Below are positions 38,301-52,534 of a DNA stretch of 64,000 nucleotides, piece after piece; position 1 is the stretch's first letter; each line of letters begins with the position of its first letter. The stretch lies in the NCBI RefSeq assembly GCF_014851395.1, contig NW_024041484.1, forward strand, positions 1,567,015 through 1,631,014. Direction: 5' to 3'. The notes beneath the pieces are model-generated. The model saw nothing but the letters and a program-made list of their open reading frames with translations, had not been told where the DNA came from and did no database searches. The DNA comes from Micropterus salmoides. Its lineage: Eukaryota > Chordata > Actinopteri > Centrarchiformes > Centrarchidae. The position numbers and the translations under genes were made by a program.

Positions 38301-41300
38301 TTGCCCAACCTGACAGACATGTTTCCTCTGATGCTGCCTCGCTGGAATGTATAGAGTAAGTGAAGAAAGGTACTGTGTGTGATAGCTTCTCTGTCATCCA
38401 GGTCATAGTTGTCTGTGGAGTGACAATGCCAACAACGGTGATTCAGACTTGTCCTCTGGTGATTTTAGCGACTGTAATGACATTACAACAGCCAGGAGCA
38501 CTTCAGGTGATGATACATGGGGCAACTTTTTGAGCAATGTTGCTGGGCAATGTTGCTGGTGGTAAGTCATTACCATTCAACTCATTACCACTGACAGCAA
38601 CATTGCCCAGCACCATACATTAGAGGTCTCTGATTCGTTTTAGATTATTGAACCCGCTATAGTCATTTAGGAAGCAGATTTTCACAAATAGCCTAACAAC
38701 AAAAAGAATAAAGTGAACAATATAAACAAACATTTTGATTAAGCTTGATATGAAAAAATGTATTATTATTTTTATGATTTATTTAATGGACTTGAAACAC
38801 ACATTTTCACATATTATAAATTGCATGCCATCATTAAGCAAATAAACACAAAAATAGCATTTCAGTGATTTTAAACTTTTAAACTTTAATTGCCTTAATA
38901 CACTTTCAAACTAAATGAGGTTCAATAATAGGCACAATACACACATAATACACAATAACACAGTTTGTATGGTTTCCTCAATGACTCAGGCAGGACATAT
39001 GTCCTAATTGTAAAAGAATATATTTATAGATTGATATTTAGAGATGTTTGTTTTCTGAACAAGCTTTGCTCTGGATCCCAGAGTGTCAATACATTTCAAT
39101 ACTGCATATGCTGTTATTTTACTCTCCTAAATTAGCTTCATACCCCAGGGGGTTTGGATAAACAAACATTTAAGCTCTGTGTAGAAACATTTTGCACATG
39201 CTGTGATTATTATTGAGCCATTATTAAAATGTGCCATGCAACAGGGCTTAGTAATTTCCACAGATCTGTGGAAGCTGTACAATATGGCAGTTGTTGGGAG
39301 GGGCCGCTCGTTTCCCCTGATCAAAATTTAATGTTTTATACTGAACAAAATTATAAATACAGCACTTTTGTTTTTGCTACCATTCATCATGAGCTGAACT
39401 CAAAGATCTTAGACTTTCTCTGTGTACACAAAAGACCTATTTCTCGCAAATATTGTTCACAAATCTGTCAAAATCTGTGTTAGTGAGCACTTCTCCTTTG
39501 CCGAGAGAATCCATCCACCTCAGAGGTGTGGCATATCAAGATGCTGACAGACAGCATGGGTACAGGTGTGTCAGGCTGGCCACAATAAAAGGCCAAAAGT
39601 GTTGCGTTTTTAATTTTGTTCAGTTGATTTCTTTTTGTTCAGCTGGTTAATGCGTGCTTCAGGAGAGGACTTTTCTGAATGCATCTTTTTGTTTTCTGAT
39701 GATGTGAATAAAAGTTTATGCCAACAATATATGTCCCTCTAAACAGAAATACTTCACTGATAATGAGTATTACAGCAAACCAGCACATGTATCATGTTCA
39801 TATCATGAGCTCTTGTCCACAGACAGACTCTGCAGGAGAACTATGAAGGGTTGAGCGACTGCCTGGCTCACCTGGAGACGAGGAGCGATGGTACAGTGAC
39901 AGTGGAGGAGCTGCTGGGCCTGTTACAGACCTACAGCTGCTCCGTCCAGAGAGAGCAGCTTGTAAATCACTTGCGCAGGTCAGCTCCATCTTTTAAATTC
40001 TCTGTAGAGACATACATCAGCACTGATATTAAAGACAATCTTACTAAAGACCACAATGAATGAAATACATCGGGGCTTGTGTATTTTTTAATTATTTGAA
40101 ACATGGCTATTTAAATGAAGAACATAGTTTATGAGTATGAGGTGCTTCAGACTTTTTAACATTCTTTAATGTTTTTTCTTCAGCTGTCCGTCAGTAACAT
40201 GTGACAGCTTGTGCAGTTTTAAGTAAGCATGCAAACAACTGATCCTTGATTTAACGATACTGACAGACAGTGTTGGGCAAGTTACTTAGAAATTACAATA
40301 ATTTACTTTGTACTTATTACTCCTTAAAAAAAGTAATAATATTACTTTACGTATTACTGGGTATTAAAAGTAACTAGTTACGTTACTCCTTACATTACTA
40401 TATTAATTTCATTAACCCTTCCCCCAAAATCCACTTTACTGGAACAATAATTAATATTTACAATAGTTTATTCATTACAGCAGCAAGGAGTATGTTTTTA
40501 TTGTAAGAAAATCCCGTCTTCTGACTAATGTTTTTCTGCACATTTATAAAAGAAGTATTCAGTATTTATTCAAAACGAACATTAATAAAACGTTGCTTAA
40601 TGCATCACCAGTGCATTTGGACATAATTTGACTCAAAAATTGAGGGGATCTCGAGTTATTAAAGTATATTCTGTGGGGTCCTTGAATATCTCTATCAAAC
40701 TACATGTCAATCCATCTAAGAGCTATGATATCACTCAAAACCAAAACATGTCAACCTCATGGTGGCGCTGGAGGAAAGGTCAGGGAGTCACCAAAGTCTG
40801 CTTGTCTGTACTAAATTTCTTGACAGCCTGGCCAGTAGTGTGACTTAAAGGTTCAGTGTGTATTTAGTGACATCCAGCGGTGAGGTTGCGAATTGCAACC
40901 AACAGTCTAGTCTACCGCTCCCCCCTCCCTCCCCTTTCAAGGAGCTCAGGACAGCTACAGTGGCTGACACAGGACAAAAGGTGTCAACGCCTAAAACAGC
41001 AGTAGCCAGTCAAGAAATGACGTTTTCTTAGGTAGATATAATAAGAAATTATATTTACTTAATTATTCAGTAAAACCTATGTCACACCTTATTGTGACTT
41101 GGCCACTGACAGATAACATGGAAAATGTAAGCCAAGAGTGTGAAACACTGTCACTGTTTCTGCACCACATGATAGATGAAGTTTATATACAAAGGCATTT
41201 TACAACATGGGAATCACATTAATTCTCACTGTGATTATGGACCCTCGTCAAAACTGCCCGCCAGCAATAATATCTGGGTTGTGGCCAGATTATGGTGCTT

Positions 41301-44300
41301 TGATAGTGGCAAAACATAAAAATAAATACTTTGATAGCGGTGCTGAATAGATCTCAGTCATGACAGCAACTCACATAATCCCTTCCTCTTCCTCTAGTGG
41401 TTTTGCCTGCAAAATAAAAGTGCTAGAAAGTTTTCTGCACCAATGCATTGTTTCAAGATGAATTGAGAGCTTTTACTTTGAAAAATTCTGAGTGACATTT
41501 AAAAAGAGTCTGTAGCCTGCTTGACACACCTCTGAAAGAGCTTCAGAAAACGTAATTCCCCTAAATGTCCTGTGGCACTTTCTCCCTCATTTTTCTGTAG
41601 GCTCAACGTTTCCATGGATGATAATGGCAAGAGGCTATCTTACATGGATTTCCTGTCTGCATTTGACCATAAAGCAGAGAAATGTGAGCCTCCTCCTGTT
41701 TCCCCTGATGCTGTGTGTCAGATAGAGTCTTTGTCGGGCCTCAGTCCAAGCGTGGCTGTGGCCAGGATGCGAGAACTAGTAACTGTTTCAGCACCCCATC
41801 TGTATAAGGTGAAGCCTTCACCCACATGCTTCGTTTTTCTCTGTCATGAGTTTCCCTTTCAGCTCATCAGCTCTCTGCGGCTCTTTCTGTTCTTCAGGCA
41901 TTCTTGGCCTTTGACCTGAGCGGCAAAGGGATGGTCAAAGCTCTGGAATTTCGTCAGGTGCTGGAGAACTTTTGTGCCCACCTATCAGACAAACAATACA
42001 AATACATGCTGACCAAACTTGAGCTGGACTGTGAGAACTGCACTGTTAACTGGAAGGATTTCCTCCGCAAGTTTCAGTCACAGAGCCCGGTGGTAAGAGA
42101 TGAAGTTTCCAAAGATACTTAACATTTTTCCCAACATTTTGGGAAATATGCTTCTTTGCTTTCTTTCCAATAAGAAGATTGATTATAATCTGATGTCTGT
42201 GAGTTAAGTACAAAGCAGAGGGCAGCATGGAGTTTGCCTAGCTTAGCATGAAGACTGGAAACGGCTATACTGGCTCTGTGAAAAATAAGCCTAAAAACAA
42301 CTTTGAAGTGACAAATACATCAGCCTCAGCTGTACTCTGTGTGTTTAGCACTAATTAGCAAATGTTAGCACGTTAAGATGGTGAACATGGTAACCATTAT
42401 ACCTGCTTAGCATCTACACTTCAGCATTGTCATTGTGAATGTGTAAGTACAGTCTCACAAAGCGTAGACTCTTAGCTGGGCTATCCACATCCAGAATCCA
42501 GCTTTGTACACACAGACCTGAGTTTGATATCCATCTGTTGCCCCGAAATGGTGATCCATTCTTTTAGTTACACGTCATCCCTACCTACATTGGATAGAAA
42601 AAGTCTACACACCTCTGTTAAAATGGCAGGTTGTTATGATGTAAAATAATGAGACAAAGATAAATCATGTCAGAACTTTTTCCACCTTTAATGTGACCTA
42701 TAATGTGAACAATTCAATAGAAAAACAAATTGAAATCTTTGAGGGGGAAAAATGAAAAATAAAAACCCTCAAATAACCTGGTTGCATAAGTATGCACACC
42801 CTTAGACTAATACTTTGTTGAAGCACCTTTTGATTTTATTACAGCAGTCAGTCTTTTTGGGTAGGAGTCTATTAGCATGGCACATCTTGATGTGGCAATA
42901 TTTGCCCACTCTTCTTTGCAAAAGCGCTCCAAATCTGTCAGATTGCGAGGACATGGCCTGTGCACAGCCCTCTTCAGATCACCCCACAGATGTTCAATTG
43001 GATTCAGGTCTGGGCTCTGGCTGGGCCATTCCAAAACATTAATCTTCTTCTGTTGAAGCCATTCTTTAGTGGATTTGGATGTGTGCTTTGGGTCATTGTC
43101 GTGCTGAAAGGTAAACTTCCTCTTCATCTTTCTAACCGACGGTTGAAGGTTTTGTGCCAAAATTGCTTGGTATTTGGAACTGTTCATAATTCCCTCCACC
43201 CTGACTAAGGCCCCGGTTCCAGCTGAAGAAAAACAGCCCCCAAACATGATGCTGCCACCACCATGCTTCACTATGGGTATGCTGTTCCTTGTGTGATGTG
43301 CAGTGTCGTTTTTGTGCCAAACATACCTTTTGGAATTATGGCCAAAAAGTTCTACCTTGGTTTCATCAGCCGCGCTTGGATGTTTTTCTTTGTAAGAAAA
43401 GGCTTCCGTCTTGCCACCCTACCCCATAGCCCATTCATATGAAGAATACGGGAGATAGTTGTCACATGTACCACACAGCCAGTACTTGCCAGAAATTCCT
43501 GCAGTTCCTTTAATGTTGCTGTAGGCCTCTTGGAAGCCTCCCTGACCAGTTTTCTTTTCATCTTTTCAATTTTGGAGGGACGTCCAGTTCTTGGCAAAGT
43601 GCCATATTTTCTCCACTTGATGATGACTGTCTTCACTGTGTTCCGTGGTATATCTAATGCTTTAGAAATTCTTTTGTACCCGTCTCCTGACTTATGTCTT
43701 TCAACAATGAGATCTCTCTGATGCTTTGAAAGCTCTCTGTGGACCGTGGCTTTTGCTCGGAGATGCAACTAAGAAAATATCAGGAAAATCCTACTAGAAC
43801 AGCTGAACTTTAAATGATGGCAGGTGTGTAATGACTTCTAGTTAACTTGAGGTGAATGTGATTGGTTAATTCTGAACACAGCAACATCCCCAGTTATAAG
43901 AGGGTGTGCACACTTATGCAACCAGGTTATTGTAAGGTTTTTATATATTTTTTTTTATTTTTCCCCCTCGAAGATATTGTTTTTCTATTGAATTGTTCAC
44001 ATTATAGGTCACATTAAAGGTGGAAAAAGTTCTGACATGATTTATCTTTGTCTCATTATTTTACATCATAAGAACCTGGCATTTTAACAGGGGTGTGTAG
44101 ACTTTTTCTATCCACTGTAGATGCCTCACATAGAGCATGTTTGTGTCTTTCTTCTGTTCATAATGCTGTAGATATCAGCAGAGAGGTCCGTGAGTGTGAC
44201 CTGGGAGAAAGGGACTAACACCAGATCCCCTATCCAGACGAAGACCTCCGAAATCACAGAGCATCTGCAGGAGATCCAGGAAGTTGTCTCAGGTCATTCA

Positions 44301-47300
44301 TACGAAATCACCAAAGAGCTGATGAATTTGGACCCCTCCAACAGCACTACAATCTCAAAAGAGCAGTTCAGAAAGCTTTGTGATCACCACTGCTTGACAC
44401 TCACAAATGACCAGGTAAAGCCAGAAAACTGTTTACCACTGTTTATAAACCATTATAATTGAGAGAATTCAAAGAGGAGACACTCAGAAGAGAACGAGCC
44501 CATTTTCAACAACTATCCCAGTGCTTAAAAGCTGAAAGCACACATACTGGCATCATTCCATGGGAACAAATGAGAAGATGAATCTGAGTTTTGGCACATC
44601 CCATTCTTCTTAGTCTGATATGTTTTCTTTAATTATTCTAATCAAAATCGAATTTATCTTTGCTGATAATTATTGACTGTGCGAGAAAGTTAGTCATCTG
44701 TAAAGCCATTTACGTACTGTGTGTATCTCTCTTTCGGGTATTAGTCCCCTGCAGTTTGGATGATTATGTGTGTTTCCTTTTGCTTCTCAGTTTGAGTGTG
44801 TGTGGAGTCAGATGCCAGTGAATGAGCAGAAGAAGCTGCAATGCAGAAAGTTTCTCTGGCACTTTGGCGCTTTGGGCAGGACCCCCCACACAAAGGTAGG
44901 GGGTACCACCAGCAACGTCCCATCGCCTTCCCCTGAGCCTGGAGAAACAGTCTCAGCAACAATATCTTGTTGCCCAGAGACCGCAGGTGCCATTCTGCAA
45001 CGCACTAAGGTACAGCACATGACAGGATATACCTAAATACTGCAGCATGATCTGTGATGCATGAAGACACCAGCTGTTTCGCAAAACCAGACAAGCTCAG
45101 GTTGTTGCTACAGGAAGTCTGGAATCTACTGAATCATTTCTGTGCCTTTCGTGTGTGCAAAAGCTTAAATTATATCTTGGAGAGAAATGATCAAATAAAA
45201 CTATTCTAAACAAATGTATATGTGTATTTGTGATTATCCACACAAGCACACAATAACCTCTCTTACTCAGTTTCACTTGTTCGATCCCTGTCAAATTCCT
45301 GCTCTGTGCACTTACAACAGATGTGAGATTTGAAATTGGTGCCCCCCAATTCAGGTTGCTTCAGTATGATTCAGCATACTTGTCAACCTCCACATCATAG
45401 CCTAAATTGGGAGACCAAACCTAACCTGGTATCTGGTAAAGTGTCCCCCCATAAACCGTGTGTCAACCCAGAGACTGTTTTCTTGCATTATAGCGAATTT
45501 ACAAGGTAATTTTCCTGAAAAACAAGAGCATTGGTTTAATTTCCACTGTGGAGGGAATACAAATGAAGAGGAGGGTCTGGGTGTCCTCCCCCAGAAAATT
45601 TTAAGCATTAAAGACTTCCTGTATTCTGGTGAAAATTTCTGCACCAATTTGTGGTGGAAATTGTCTTAATCTATGTAAAGGGAAACATAATATTCAAAAT
45701 TAATTAAAAAATAATCGAATGTAATACAGTAAGGCTCTATGGCAATCTGTAGCTATTACTTTTAAATAGCCTATATTTCTGCTGTTTTCAAATTTAATAA
45801 AATTCCCGTTGATTGAGTACACACTAGCCTTCCCTCCTGTTTTGAGTATCTACATGGGGAAGTAACCTCTTTAAATGTGCATGTGACACCTCTTCACTTC
45901 AATGAGAAATGAATTCATTTTAATTCAGTTAGAAACTCCTGGATTTGTTCCGGTCTTTCAGCAGGTTTTCTGCTCACGTTCAAAACTTTCTGCACAGTCA
46001 GAAGCTCTTCCACATATCTGTTTTCTCTGACAGAAAAAAGTCCCAATATTAAGAGACTAACGTTGCTATCTGCCCTATACTTTTCTCTGCATTACGTTAT
46101 TGCTCTGATAGTAGGCTATCCTCTTTAGTCCGTTTGACTGACACTGTGTGGGACTGCATGCTGGATGTGAAACCTAAACCAACAGAAAACAAAACTGATC
46201 TGGCAGAAATTTCACCACAGATACACATGTCATCTCCAATAAAGTGCAGCTCACTGTCCCAAACAGAGGCTGTGCTTCAGTTTATAGATGTTTATATTGC
46301 AAAGCTATGAGTTACGTTTCTCACAACTGATTACTATCACGGTGTGTGCTGGTGTCGCATCTGCTGGGCTGAGCTGATTGCCAAGAATACCTAGATGCCT
46401 ATGCCATGGGCTGGCCCTGACTTACAAACCTTTTGACTATTAACAGTGTCTTTCCTGCTCAGCTCTGCTCTTTACACTCTTCAAGTTTTCTCGAGTGTTA
46501 CAGAGGCACAATATCAGTCAGCTAATAAAGCACACAGAGCAGGAAATGTAAGTATTGGAAAATGACTGAAATTGAATGAGAGAGGTTGTTATTGTGGGCT
46601 CATGTGGAACACACAAGTCAATTTATTGAGCAGAGAATAGATTTTTGTTAGCTCAAATGAAATGATTTTTTCTACAAAATATAATTTTATAAAGCCACTG
46701 CAAACATGCAATAAAAAATCAATGGGGTCTGTGTCAGACCAATCATTGAGCTATGTTGAGTGGCAGAGATGAGGATGAGATTCGTCAGCTTTCCAAACTC
46801 TGTGAACAAAAGAAAGAGGTGTTAAGGTGTATGCAGACTGAATGTGAAGAGAATTTCAGAGGTGGTGGCATTGCCTGTAAAGTCATGCAAAGATGTGAAT
46901 GGACACAAATTTCCCAGGGGCAAAGATGCATCTCCAAGATCTGAAATAGTTTCAACTGAAAATGTAGGTTTTATGACACCACCACTTCATGAAGGTACAG
47001 AGTCAAGTGAAAAAAGGGGAGTGATACTAGAGAGATAGGAGGGAAAAATCAGGAAGCAGAGGAGTTCATAAAAGGTTTTATAATCAGTTACTGTTGAGGC
47101 TGAGCAGTCACATGAACACACACACGGATGCCCTCTTTGTATGTTGCTACCTAGCTGTAGCTAATGTCTATACAGTCAGTTGTTAACTGTTTAGGGCAAA
47201 TAAACACAGACTGCAAAAACACTCCTTAAAGGGGACATATTATGCTTTCCCTCATATATAAAATGTAACAATGTCAGATGTTCATTCTAAACTTGGCCAA

Positions 47301-50300
47301 CGTTTCAAATAATGGGGTAAACAAATGTAAAAGTAATCCCTGTGAGCAGAAAGCTCAGGCTTCAGACTGCTGTGAATACTAGCTTTTAGAGCCTGGCCGA
47401 TTTATCGGCATGCCAATATAATATCTCGCCAGTATAAGATAAAAAACTTTATGTTTGATCTGTGAATCATGCAAAGCTGCTCTAATGAAATTCCAGAATA
47501 AAAATATAAAACTGGAAATGACCATAATAGTCCCCATTAAACTTATTTTGAAAAAGAGTTTATACTTTTGAGATATTTGATGATTCCAGTAGAGTGTGTT
47601 TTAATAGTTTGAAAAATTGAAAGCAAAGACCACTTACAGTTGAGTGGGGTGTTACTTTGCATGTATGCATCGGTATGCATAGCCACATGGGTCCACGTGA
47701 TGTCAATTTTTCCTGTGAGGACTGTAACAAAACAACAAAAACAGCAAACAGAGCCACGTGCATGTCCTCTGTCCATGCCATTTATCATGTAAAGCGTATG
47801 AAGGCTTTTTGTTTAGAGAAATGCTGTCAATGTCAGTCACTGTAAATGCTCCGTATTTGTCTAGCGCCTTTCTAGTCTTTTTGACCACTCAAAGCACTTT
47901 TACACTACATCTGCATTCACCATTCAAACACGTTCATTCACTGGTGGAACAGCCCAAGGATACTTCGACATGCAGCCTGGAGGAGCCGGGGATTGAACCG
48001 CCGACCTTCCGATTAACAGGCAACAGCTTAATTTCTGAAACATGACAGTGTCTTTTTCAAAATGAAGTGAAACTGCATTGAAAGCCAGACTCCACTCCCA
48101 TGTCCACCGTGTCCACACAGAGCTGAGTGGGAGCAGCACACAGAGCAGAGTGTAGCTTGCCCGGTTTTTGGCAGCTCTCAGAACAAAATCAATGTACATG
48201 TGTAAAACAGTAGAATATAGACTTCAAGCGTAACATTACTTGTACCATAATGGTGCTTTGTCGTAGCCTGTGCAGACAGCTGGATTGATTAAAAGCAAAG
48301 AATATCTGTTCCGTTAAACATGTGTGGGACTAACTTAACATGACACTTTTCTTCAGTGTAGTTGTGCCTCTCTCTTGACCTCCCGTCATTTGTCTCCTAG
48401 TCCGCCCCCCAGTGCACCTCCAGGCATCCTGCCTCAGTGGGGAGACCGGGAACAGGAAGCCCGCTGGGCAGCATAGAGAGGAGGCTGCGTGGGGTGGTGC
48501 AGCGCTGCTGGAAGGAGATCCAGAGGAGCTGTACCAAGGAAGATCCACAACAACAGGGACACATCAGCACTACCTCCTTCCTGGGTGAGCAGCAAACCCC
48601 ACACAATCAAAAATGAGCTGCCAACGTTTCAGTTAAGATTGGAGTGAGATTCGGCATTGCTGGGGTTGGGATCATCTCATTTTGTTTAAAAAGTTTAGCA
48701 TCCAAAGTCAACCATTCTTAGATGAATAAGTATAGTTGATCAACATACTTGCCAACCCTACAGACATCACAGCCTAAATCAAAAAACCAAACCTAACCAG
48801 GTATCTGGGAATGTTCCCCCCAGAAGATGTGTGTCATCACACAGACTGTTTTCTTGCATTCTAGTGAATTTAGGGAGTCATGTTGTTAAAATGCAAGAGT
48901 GTAGGTTTTTGATACGATATTGGAGGGGGTCTCTGTGTCCTCCCTCTGAAAATATTGACCATTCAACACTTTCCTGCATTCCGGTGAAATTATTAGTCAA
49001 ATGAAGTCAATTTTATTTATAATGCCAATTTAAATACAACCAACATTGACCAAAGTGCTGAACAAAGTTAAACAATAAAAAACAGATAAATAAAAACAGG
49101 GCAATCAATTTATGACATACAACAAAAGATAGAAAAACAAGACATTTAAAAACAAGACTGTTAAACGCAAGTGTCCCTAAACAGACTGAAACGCCAAAGA
49201 AAAAAAAAGCTTTAGATTTAAAGATTTAAACACGATATGATAACCAAGCTAAGTTTATTCCACAGTCTCGGGGCCACCGCTGAAAAGGGGCCTGGAAGAG
49301 TGATAAAATGTTAGGGGATCAGAGATATAAGATGGAGCCAGTCCATGAACAATTAATAGCACCTTAAAATCAACTCTGTATTTGACGGGTAACCAGTGAA
49401 AAGCAGCCAATATTGTGGAGATGTGGTCACGCTTCCTTGTACTAGTCAACAATCTAGCAGCTGCATTCTGAACAAGTTGCAATTGTTGACAGATGCCAGA
49501 ATACAAGGAATTGTAGAAATCAGTGATTTTTCAATTATACCTCAATTGAGTTGGAGGTGCCAAATAATATTACTTCTGTCTTATTCTCATTAAGTTGGAA
49601 AACTTTTTTAGCCATCCAATGCTTAATATCATTAAGATATTAAAAATGGACTACAAGGAATTTGAATCACCTAATTTTAGTGGAACGTACAGCTGTGCAT
49701 CATCAGCAAACGGTGGTATAATATATTATGTTTACAGAGAATGGAGCCCAAGGGAAGCGTATATAAAGAAAAGAAAATTGGCCCCAGGATAGAACCTCGT
49801 TAACAGAAAAGATTATTTTTTTCAAGTAGGAGGGAAACCACTATAGAGCAACACCCTGGATACTAACCCTTGCTGGAGGCGATCCAGGAGGATGTCTTGA
49901 TCAGAGTCAAAAGCAGCGCTAAGATCAAGCAAGAGTAAAATAGCACCATTTCCAGTATCACTAAACAACAACAAATATTAAAAATAATAAAAATAATATC
50001 TAATACATTTTCTGGTGTTGCATCAGCTGGGCAGAGTTGATTCGCTCCACGAGTTGAGGTTATCATGAGAAAATGTATGTGTGGTGTGAGAGCTTGTGAA
50101 AAATGTCAATTGCGTGAGAGTTGGCAGCTCTGTATGTGACACTGAGACATCCTTCTGCTATATGCTAACGCTAACGACTGACGTGTGTTAACAGAGATCC
50201 TCCAGTCTCTCAGCATCAATATAACTCGGGAGCAGTTTGAACATCTGGCTGCGAACTTTGACATCACGAATAATGACTGTGTTATATATCACAACTTCCT

Positions 50301-52473
50301 TCATCACTTCGTCCTGAACCTAAAACCAGCAGAGGCTTGGAGGCCATTTGGTCGACATAAACTCCCTCTTCCTACAACAACGGTAACATTTTATTTGTTA
50401 TTCTTCATGCAATAAGCTCCCATGAGACAATATGTGTATCCCAGCTCTGCTAACAGCAAGCTAGCAGTCAGCTGTAGCACATTAAACAGCTTAAAAACTG
50501 CAAAAGTCCCCATGTTTTTTTTTAGGAGCTAAATGCTGTGGTCCTTATTCTTCTGCCTTATTCATCAAAACACCAATGCATTTCTTTTTTTTTCTTTGTT
50601 ACTTCTAATTTGGGCTAATTCATTATTTCAAGAAAAAATAAGGTTGTTAGGTAACTTTTTAACTAATGGCTTTATTAATAGTCAAAAATCATTTACTAAT
50701 GCTGTATAGACAAAGCCAAAAATCAAACCCACATATTTGGTGCAATGTCCGTATAGGAGCTGGTTTTGTAAAACACAATCAGACATTCCTGCTTGTATTT
50801 TCAGTAACCTAAGACTGTACATGTTTATCTGGCCTAGGGTAAAACACAGAGCATGCACAATAAAAAGCAGCATGTGCCAAAGACAGTGGTGCACAAGCAA
50901 GTTTCAGAAATGCCACCAGCAAACCTCTGTGCATGTTGACCAGCACGCTGATAACCCAGTCAGTAAATGACGACACAGGCACACACCTGTTTATAAGCCT
51001 TTAAAAACAGCTATTTTTGCATTGGCATGTCGGAAACTATCCCCCCATAAAACACTTGCTTTGCATGGCTTTGACGTAAACAATTAACTAACCATTAATG
51101 AGCCATTAGTTGCAACTTTTATATAGACACTAAAACTCAACACTAAATTTGACACTAAACCATTTTGACACAAACAAACTAATTGTGATTTCATCTGGAT
51201 TTAAAAAAGAAAAGACAAACATTTATAAGTTTTGATTTTTTCCCTCCTTCACTTTGTTTACATGGTGTAATACTGTCCATGACTGAGTAATCAAATGACT
51301 TAGTGTGCATGTTAGCATTTGAAAATATACTTGTCCCTCATGCATCCATGCGTACACAGTCATTACAGTTGGAGTTAAGCGTGAAATTGGGACACAGGGT
51401 ATGTGCTTTCAGCTAAACATCCCCATGCTGAGCAGCACATTAACACATTTCAGATTAGCTCTGCTGTCCCAGTCCTTTCCTCTGTTTAAGGTCTGAACTA
51501 TTGTAGTTTTATTGGCTGCAAGTTTAAATTGGGTTAGAGTAAAGTAGGGGTGGGGGAGGGGGTGGCACTGGAATTTGAGGGGGCGGTGATAGCGACGGGT
51601 TGCCAGATTGTGTAAACTCAGCAGGGACCTCCCACCCTCAGGCTCTTAACTATCGCCTCCCATGACAAGCAAATTGGGCACGTTTGGTGATTTGCGGTGC
51701 TTTTTGGCATGGGGAGGTGTATATGAAGCTTTGAACAATGACACACGGGTGGGCATGTTCTAAAAAGGACCCCCACTGAGCGATTGAGACAAGCCCCAAG
51801 CTTCAACGGAGCGTGTGGGTGAGGACCTAATCTGGCAACCCACGAGCTGCAACCTTCCAAAGCAACTTTGGAATCACAAAAAACAGCATTGTCTCAACCA
51901 AACCCACCATCTGTGTAAAATTGCAGAGACCCCCTGCATCTTATCTGATGCGATGGTGCGTCTGTACATGAGTTTACAGACAAAACCTCTTTATCTGATC
52001 ACAGGAACACAAAAATCCGCCACTTTGTTCTCAGTCCCAGCTTGTCAAGAAGCGAAATATTAACAATAATGCGGGGGTTCTTACCTCTTTGTTGTTGTCC
52101 ACTTTTTCCTGTTCGTGTCTGGTTGGTTTAGACGAGCCAGGGTGTTCTGAGCAAAGACTGTGTGGAGGTCATGCTAAGGATCTATGATGTGGTTCGCTCC
52201 ACCTGGACCTCCGTCAGACGCTGCTTCCTGATGTTTGACCGCACACGCACAGGAATCGTCTCCGTGCAGGACTTCAGGAAGGTGAGGTCAGCTATAGCAG
52301 GCCACCCTGCAGACTGCCACCTGCTCTACTGCATCAGAGTGCTCTCATACACTCCAAGTGAACTGGTTCATTATGAATTATTGATGAGACAGTTTGAGTT
52401 CCACTTGTGTCTCTTCTATCTATCAGAATGTCTGACGGAGAATGATGGATAGTGACTGGAAATCCTTGAAGCT

Positions 52474-52534
<61 letters not shown>

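Noticed and set aside
44741..45020. Minus-strand frames overlapping efcab6 exon 21
   Set aside because: They are antisense shadows of a well-supported exon.
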